A model generated the notes under the pieces. The model saw only the letters and a program-made list of their open reading frames with translations. It was not told where the DNA came from and ran no database searches. The position numbers and the translations under genes were made by a program. DNA of 64,000 nt from NCBI GenBank assembly GCA_964017045.1, contig OZ024794.1, forward strand, positions 33,759,682 to 33,823,681. Direction: 5' to 3'. The stretch is from Omphiscola glabra (lineage: Eukaryota > Mollusca > Gastropoda > Lymnaeidae). Shown here piece after piece: positions 57,492 through 64,000 of the stretch (its first letter is position 1; each line of letters begins with the position of its first letter).

Positions 57492-57560
57492 GTGCTCTGT
57501 TAGCCAGCAGTCAGTGCTCTGTTAGCCAGCAGTCAGTGCTCTCTTAGCCAGCAGTCAGTG
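57492..57560. repeat. 22-bp tandem repeat, 3 copies
   Basis: Unit gtgctctgttagccagcagt plus ca, starting at 57492, 57514 and 57536. Confidence 0.93.
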
Positions 57561-60057
57561 CAGCACTGAGATATTCTGTTAACCGCTTTGGTGGAATACA
57601 CAGGGATTCTATGGTGACATGTTTGGGAAAGTGAAAAATTCATGTGGTCACGCCCTAGTCTTAGCTGGCTATGTAGTATTGAATGAGGTCTAGTTTGTTA
57701 ATTCTAGAGAATATCATGTGGGTCAACTATTAGTGCATACAAGTCAATTGTTTATCATCATGTGCAGTTCAGCCTGTATTTTGTGTGGATGTCTGTTTGG
57801 TAATGCAATGAGCTCCAATGGTGAATCCTATGTTTCTCTTTTTTAATTTTCAAAAGCAAATAATTTTTACACAGTGTGTGGATTGTGTTAATCAAAGGAT
57901 TAAGCTTTGTATGATAAAGTAAACTGTTGCTAATATATTCAACAATTATATTCTATATTAATCAGACTAACAAGTATTAGCAACTTTCATTTTATAATTT
58001 TGACTTTCCCCCCCCCCCCCCTAATCTAAATGTAGCATGCTTTCTACATTTTGTCTTCAATCAATTTTTGTTTCTGTTATCTCTTCCGGCTTGTATTTAC
58101 CTTTTACCTGTATATGTTTTATGGAGCTTTTTTTTGCAAAAGTTTATGTATGTAGTCATAATTTTTTTTTTTCAAAACAAAAACAAAAAACAACTGCATT
58201 GCAGTGTTTTATGTAACTCATTGACATAATTATGTCAGCAAGTTGTGTGTGTCATTAAAACTCACCTGTTATGAATTTTTTATAGCTATTAATTTAATAC
58301 TCAAGATTCATGTATTTATAGATAATTCTGCAAAAATATTGCTGAATTTAAATCATATATATATTTATTTGAAGAATTACTATATCCCATTTTTACCAAA
58401 GACAGTGCTTCTCGGAGGTGTTTCACACATTTTATATGGAGTTGGCAAAAAATTTGAAAGTGATTTAATTGTTAAAAACTCTTGGTGTTAAATTTCATGT
58501 GGCAACAATAAGTGCAAGTTCCATTGAATGAATACATTTGGTAATGTTAATTATTCCCGAGTTAGATCCACTCAGTTAACAAAGACAAAGAAGCTTTTAC
58601 AAAAAAAACCAACCACTTAACAGAGTTATAAATTAGGGCTTGTTTATTTTGTAAATAGAAAAAAAGAGAAATTGTTTTGATACGTTATGCTTAGCTGCCA
58701 ATATGTTTGCCTTTGCTTTTTTATAAAGGATTCTCAGAATGTATGTGTTTATTGCATGTTACAATATTATTTTAAGTTTAATGTAAATGTAATATTTATC
58801 GTTTGTTAATTCCTTTTTTTTTAAAAATTTTTTTTTTTTTTTATTTACTTGCCAGTTAATTTGCTCTCCACATTAATCAAGATTGAGATTTAAGGTGTTC
58901 TGATTTGTGTTTTTAATTTAGTTTACAGCATGTGTTTTGTAAAATCTTTTATTACTTCATAATTATGTATTCTAATAATATTATTTCTTTAATAATATAT
59001 AACACCAAAGTTATAGTTAAAAAATTTGACCTATTTTTAGGAAGACTTTTAAACTCTTGAACAACTTGATATGTGTAGTGTACATATATACAAGTTTGGT
59101 TGTCAATAATGTTGTGTCCTATTTTAAGTGGAACAACAGCCGTTATCACTGTATGCAATTAACCACATACCAGCAGATATTGGTATTCATTTGTGTTTTT
59201 GTTTTGATTATTTTGAGAAGAGGTTTCTTTATTTATCATGTCTGGGCTAATGCAAGTTTTTTTTAAATGTCAAATTTTAAAATTTACCAGCTGTACATTA
59301 ATAATTTTTGCCTATTTTTATACTTTGCATACATGTATTAGCTACTTCACTATCTACAGCACAGCTGAGACTTTTTATATTTTAGTAAGCAGTTAAAAAA
59401 GAAAGTAATTTAATTAAGAATCATCTCTGTCACTTCTGTAAAAACTTGTTAGTTTTCCTTTTGCCTTCTCCTTTAGAATTAATTCTTATTTTGATCATTT
59501 TTTAAATTCCAATTCTCAAATGCATGAACATCCTAAGGAAATACAAAAATAACATAATTTTCTTGAAAGGTTTATGAATTTTCACAAGCATGTTGAGAAG
59601 CATTCAAAAAATATATTAACAATTTTTTTAGGAGTCTCACATATTACCCTATGACTTTTGACTTGCTCTTGTGTGTTGGGAAATCAGTATTTACAAGGCA
59701 TTTACCTAGTGTTACAAACAATTTATCATCAAATGAATAGTTCCTAAAATTATGGGATGGTCCAAAGACATTGAAGAATTTTTATCCAAGCCTGCATTTA
59801 ATTCATTGTATATATTGACTAGAATATTTTAAGTGTAAAAAACGAAAAAAGAGAGATCTACTCATTTTTCTCTGCCATTGTATCTCCCCAGCCATTGTAT
59901 TCCCAAGCCATTGTATCTCCCCAGCCATTGTCAAAAAACTAAGTGTAGGCTATCCTTTAAGCAATAGAAATCTGAACACAGCCTTATATTTTTATACAAA
60001 TTGTTACGCTCCCAGGACTCGGCTCCCAGTAGTCGGCCTACATGACATTTCCGTGAG

Positions 60058-60153
60058 CCTCTTGTATCATTTCAATAGTCAGTCATTGGCCTCTTGTATC
60101 ATTTCAATAGTCAGTCATTGGCCTCTTGTATCATTTCAATAGTCAGTCATTGG
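60058..60153. repeat. 32-bp tandem repeat, 3 copies
   Basis: Units begin cctcttgtatcatttcaata at 60058, 60090 and 60122. Confidence 0.95.
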
Positions 60154-61355
60154 TGGTCAAGCTGATGTCTTTACCAAGTATTTTGTTTTTAAAATGAAAG
60201 AATAAATAAAACTTTAGAAAAATTTGTTAGCCTTTGAGGAAAACATTACTTTTCTTCATGCACCCAAGTACTATCAAGAACTATTAAGGCACATTTTTTG
60301 TATTCAAAGATTAAGGTAATGATAAGTGTAAGCCCCAACTGGAGCAGCTGCCATTGACTGTACATAAATTAGTTATTTCACAATATGGGATGACTTGAGG
60401 CACAGAAAATGTTTGTTTATTTTGCTATCAACTGATAAATAACGATTGAGGTTTTAAAATGTTTTTTTTTTTTTATTTAGACCCCCCTCAATTCACAAAC
60501 ACACAACAGGAGCCAGAGTAACAGATGAAATAAGGATTTATTATGTTTACATGAATTATTATTTTTTTAAATCATTTTTCCTTTCCGTCATCAAACAACA
60601 CTTGACCTTGGCCAGAGTTGTTCACATGTAGAGTCTCAAGATGTTGAATGTTGTCAACATAGCTGTTTATGAAAGAAAGTTTGAAATGATTGCTTGTTGC
60701 TCATCAGCAGAACTTAACCTTTTCATTTTCATGGTTTCTTTGAGCTCATCTGGGAATGTGTAGATAGTTCCTGAGCCAAAGTAATCCAGGTCACCTTTTG
60801 TTCAAACCAAGTTGGTATTAATTGGGTTAACTTTTTTTTTTTAGCTTTACCTTTTTTAAATCCCAAGTTGTTAATTCTGTAGTTACCCTGTCCAGTATTG
60901 TCCAAACTGCTCAATCTCACAAGACTTTACCCTCATATGAGAAGCGTCTGGTTCAATATCCGTCCTAGCTTTGTGAAACAAATATTATTTACATTATTTT
61001 TTTAATACAACTAGCTGTTGGATTTGCACAAATAAAAACAATATTAGGATCTGTTCTTATCTTTCAGGGCCATTAAAAAAATACAATGGTATAGATAAAT
61101 CCGTTGGAAAAAAGGTTTGGCTTCTTGGGCTGGTAGTGTTAGGTCTTAGGTCTTGGCAGTGCCGTAAAGCCACTGCCAACAACTGCTTCAGTTGGTAGTT
61201 GGCTTATGTACTTCATAACACATGTTCATTTAAGACATTCCATCCTTTAAGCAACGTTAACATTTGTTAAGCGTTAGGGATTATTTTCTTACTGTACATT
61301 TTACTGTCAGGCTAATTAAAATAAAAGGGAATTTGTTTTTGAAAGGACTTAACTA

Positions 61356-61562
61356 TAACTCCTCTTAAAGGGGAAATATTCTAATTACAAAAACTCTGAC
61401 ACATCTGTAACTACTCTTAAAAGGGAACTATTCTAATGACAAAAACTTTGACACAACCGTAACTTCTCTTAAAGGGGAACTATTCTAATGACAAAAACTT
61501 TGACACAACTGTAACTCCTCTTAAAGGGGAACTATTCTAATGACAAAAACTTTGACACAACG
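61356..61562. repeat. 52-bp tandem repeat, 4 copies
   Basis: Units begin taact at 61356, 61408, 61460 and 61512, each with ctcttaaaggggaactattc and a run acaaaaactttgacaca. Confidence 0.95.
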
Positions 61563-62136
61563 ATTCTATAAAAGTGAAAGCATGCCTCAAAGCAAACAAT
61601 AGAGGAACCAGTTAGATATCTGGTATAACACAGGTTTATGAAAACGTGGCCAGTCCTAGGAATCTTAACTAATTCACTACTCCATGATAGAGACGTTTTG
61701 ACGGGTAGCTTACTGCTGAGCTACGTTGCCAACACAATTTTACAACTGGAAACCACCCCTTCAAAAATACAAACTACAGACATCCACGTGACACTGATTT
61801 GGTTTATAACAACACTGTATTACAGAGATGCCCTGAGAGTGGTTTGTTGTGTTATTTCTTCATTGTTATCTTACATGAGAGCTCTATGGTGTGTTTTATG
61901 TTTGTTTATTTGAATGTGTGGGGTTGGGGCTTTGTATGTGTGTGAAGTTATCAGAATAATGTCAACTAAACAAACATCTCCACTTCAGTACTAAGTTGTT
62001 TTTTTTTTTCTAGTTTACCATCACTTTACTGAGTGGCTGCTAGTAGACTGCATCATTGAATGACTGTGTTAGGAGCCAGGAATGTGTTGGTACACTTAGT
62101 AGGATAACTGGATCAACAAGAAACTGACACTTCCTC

Positions 62137-62142
62137 AATAAA
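62137..62142 (+). terminator. Candidate distal poly(A) signal of the NDRG gene
   Basis: AATAAA followed within about 30 nt by a T/G-rich stretch (gatatgtctttgtgctttt), the usual downstream element. If used, the 3'UTR would be about 6.1 kb. No other gene is seen between 56002 and here. Confidence 0.3.
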
Positions 62143-62602
62143 GTAATATATCATTACAATTGATATGTCTTTGTGCTTTTCTTATGTTCTCTTATTTTAA
62201 ATTCTATTATTTCTTAACATTTGAAGGGCTCAAGGTGTAAACCCAGTGATGCCAGGTTTTGAGAGTTTTGAGAAAATTGATATTAAAGTTTGAAAATTCC
62301 TCATAAAAGTATCAAAATGTCAACATTAATAAATATTTATTTATTGATTACGCTGCTTTTTCAGTTGGACCTATGTGTCATATTAATCTGTTGAATGGAA
62401 TGCAGCCACACGGGACATAACTTGCAAACTTCGAAAAACTGACATCACTGGTTTTTCCTTTGAACCCTTCATTTAATTCTGTTGTTACATCTTAACCAAA
62501 AATAATATTGATGACATGTAATTACCCCTTGTTGTTTTCTGTTGTTATTTAAAAATTGTATGTTTCAACTGAGCTTCCTTGGACCACCCTGTGCTATTAG
62601 AT

Positions 62603-62799
62603 CAGTGGTTCTCAACCTTCCTAATGCCGCGACCCTTTATTACAGTTCCTCATGTTGTGGCGACCCCCAAACGCAAAATTATTTTCGTAGCTACTTCATA
62701 ACTTTGGAGTATATGTGTTTTCCGGTGGTCTTAGGCGACCCCTGGGAAAGGGTCTTTCGACCCCCAAAAGAGTTGCGACCCACAGGTTGAGAACCGCAG
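62603..62799. mobile_element. SPIN/OposCharlie-like hAT MITE, copy 2 (197 bp)
   Basis: Same length and ends as the copy at 29859: starts CAGTGGTTCTCAACCTTCCT and ends GGTTGAGAACCGCAG. The flanks are a perfect 8-bp duplication tattagat (62595-62602 and 62800-62807). It keeps the CCTCATGTTGTGGCGACCCC block. It lies between the NDRG and GMC genes. Confidence 0.9.
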
Positions 62800-63348
62800 T
62801 ATTAGATGAAATGTTTGGAGAGATTCACCATTAAAAAAAGCCAAGCCAGGTGCTAGGATGTCAATTTTATTGTTTAAGAAGCAAGGAAACTTAAGCATAT
62901 AAAATTTTCATTCATCCCAATACTCGATGTGGTAGCTGTTGTATCGGTATCATCCATGCTTATGTCCCTGATTTGTCCTGTTCGCTTTTGTGGGTTTTTT
63001 TCCTGGTTACACACACTCAGGGTCAGTGAGTACGACAGCCGTTGACTTAATAACTGTCACGCTATATTTCAATTTGATTGGTTTCATGCAAGCATAATCA
63101 TAAATATCCATAATAACATGCTAAATAATTAAATGTTAAATTCAAAGATTTTAAATATTTTTTTATTTTTTTTTGCAAACCCAATCAATAAGTTGGCTAC
63201 TTCAAGCGTACCTATTTTATTGGATATTTTCTTCTCCCCCCCCCCCCCCCCCCTTTTTTTTTTTGTGGAAGATTCAACGAATCGTTATATTTTAAAATTT
63301 GATAAATTTGGAAAATATTGAGCCTTGAACCTATCTCGTGACCTTCCA
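62800..63348. other. Intergenic / GMC 3' flank
   Basis: AT-rich, with a long poly-C then poly-T tract at about 63236-63264. The candidate GMC poly(A) signal lies at 63216-63221. Confidence 0.6.
63216..63221 (-). terminator. Candidate poly(A) signal of the GMC gene
   Basis: AATAAA on the minus strand, 128 nt past the GMC stop codon. It is the nearest one seen, so a short 3'UTR is likely. Confidence 0.45.
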
Positions 63349-64000
63349 TTATCTTTCCATGGGGCAGACGTCATCCGAACTGATCAGCGTCGGTGGGAGT
63401 TGTACCCCTTTAATAATGTCTGCCGCTTTCTCGCCAACCATCATTGTAGGTACGTTGGTATTCCCGGATGTGACGTACGGCATAATGGAAGCATCGGCGA
63501 CCCTAAGTCCTTGGATGTGACGCACCCTGAGCTGAGTGTCCACCACTGCTGTGACGTCGTTCGCTGATCCCATCTTACACGTTCCGGATATGTGCTGACC
63601 GGCTATGGGTCGTCCTTTAGCAACGCATCCCCAGTAGTCTGTGGAATCAAAAGCGTGCTGCGAGCACATGCTTAGATGTTCAACGTCCGCAAGTTTGGCG
63701 CCAAGCGACGCCATCGTTTTAGATTGTATGACCCGCTTGCAGATTTCAACCCCACGAACAATGACGTCGATGTCTTCTTGGACCGACAGGAGGTTGGCAT
63801 CTATAACGGGCTGGTCCAGGGGGTCGCTGCTGCGTAATCTCAGGGTGCCTCGACTGGCTGGTCGTGCGACAATCGGCAAAAACCCAAAGGCGTGAGATGC
63901 GTTCTCACGCGCGATTAATTCCTTCGCTACATCTGGACCGTAGCTGAACAGTGTCTGGTGAAAGAAGTGAACAAAGGCTTTTGAATTTAAACTATTGTAG
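63349..64000 (-). CDS. GMC oxidoreductase, C-terminal part (choline/glucose dehydrogenase-like), cut by window edge
   Basis: C-terminal GMC_oxred_C domain of an FAD-dependent glucose-methanol-choline oxidoreductase. The frame stays open from the right edge (first readable residues YNSLNSKAFVHFFHQTLFS) to the TAA at 63349-63351, about 216 residues. Seen: SRGTLRLRSSDPLDQPVIDA (the S-x-G-x-[IVL]xLxSxDPxxxPxIxxN block), WGCVAKGRPIAGQHISGTCK followed by MG, with the conserved active-site His just before GTCKMG, then VVDTQLRVRHIQGLRVADAS and IMPYVTSGNTNVPTMMVGEK. The Asn of SGNTN sits where GMC enzymes have their second catalytic His/Asn. The FAD-binding N-terminal half lies outside. There is no C-terminal membrane segment. 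Substrate cannot be told from this part. It is convergent with the NDRG gene. Confidence 0.95.
   Translation of the reverse strand, partial: YNSLNSKAFVHFFHQTLFSYGPDVAKELIARENASHAFGFLPIVARPASRGTLRLRSSDPLDQPVIDANLLSVQEDIDVIVRGVEICKRVIQSKTMASLGAKLADVEHLSMCSQHAFDSTDYWGCVAKGRPIAGQHISGTCKMGSANDVTAVVDTQLRVRHIQGLRVADASIMPYVTSGNTNVPTMMVGEKAADIIKGVQLPPTLISSDDVCPMER

Larger units (their letters stand above)
56002..62602 (+). other. Probable long NDRG 3'UTR and downstream region
   Basis: AT-rich, free of recognisable exons. It contains minor tandem repeats (22, 32 and 52 bp), a short gccattgtatctcccca duplication at about 59874-59930, poly-C at about 58009-58021 and several AATAAA sites. Where the NDRG transcript ends cannot be decided from sequence. 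Confidence 0.4.

Noticed and set aside
62542..62790. 82-codon frame including PCAIRSVVLNLPNAATLYYS
   Set aside because: It is translation through the SPIN-like MITE.

Overview
This is animal nuclear DNA, almost certainly from a gastropod mollusc. It is AT-rich and has spliceosomal GT-AG introns of very unequal length. It is crowded with minisatellites, (TA)n, (CA)n and poly-C tracts, DNA transposons and LINE/SINE debris. Two short hAT elements of the SPIN/OposCharlie type point to a freshwater snail of the Lymnaea kind: as I recall, Lymnaea stagnalis is the published molluscan host of SPIN. That species assignment is inference.

Only two protein-coding genes can be supported. The first is a plus-strand NDRG-family gene (N-myc downstream-regulated, an inactive alpha/beta-hydrolase fold) running from before the left edge to a stop codon at 56001. 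I placed 13 exons by splice sites, phase and family homology. The 5' exons lie outside the window. Every phase joins correctly, and the exons give about 345 residues, or 357 with an optional 36-nt microexon. The second is the 3' part of a minus-strand GMC oxidoreductase (choline/glucose dehydrogenase-like), stop at 63349-63351, whose frame is open to the right edge. The two genes are tail to tail, with about 7.3 kb between their stop codons.

Layout: 1-1568 upstream intron with a minus-strand SINE tail; 1569-3980 four short NDRG exons; 3981-39723 one 35.7-kb intron holding most of the repeats (a PIF-Harbinger-like element 8981-12023 with a transposase relic and a nested GC-rich island, a 16 x 26-bp array, a MITE-like inverted repeat at 17.4-17.7 kb, a hAT-like element 18813-20317, a LINE fragment with an internal 79-bp array, and arrays of 36, 42, 47, 61 and 20 bp, a SPIN-like copy and a second hAT MITE); 39724-56001 the remaining nine exons; 56002 to about 62.2 kb a probable long 3'UTR or intergenic tract; 62603-62799 a second SPIN-like copy; 63349-64000 the GMC exon.

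I found no operon, CRISPR array, rRNA, complete tRNA gene or dedicated novel defence or biosynthetic system. The best leads are the NDRG microexon switch, a GC-AG intron, the SPIN-like copies with target duplications, and several newly delimited transposons and palindromic minisatellites.
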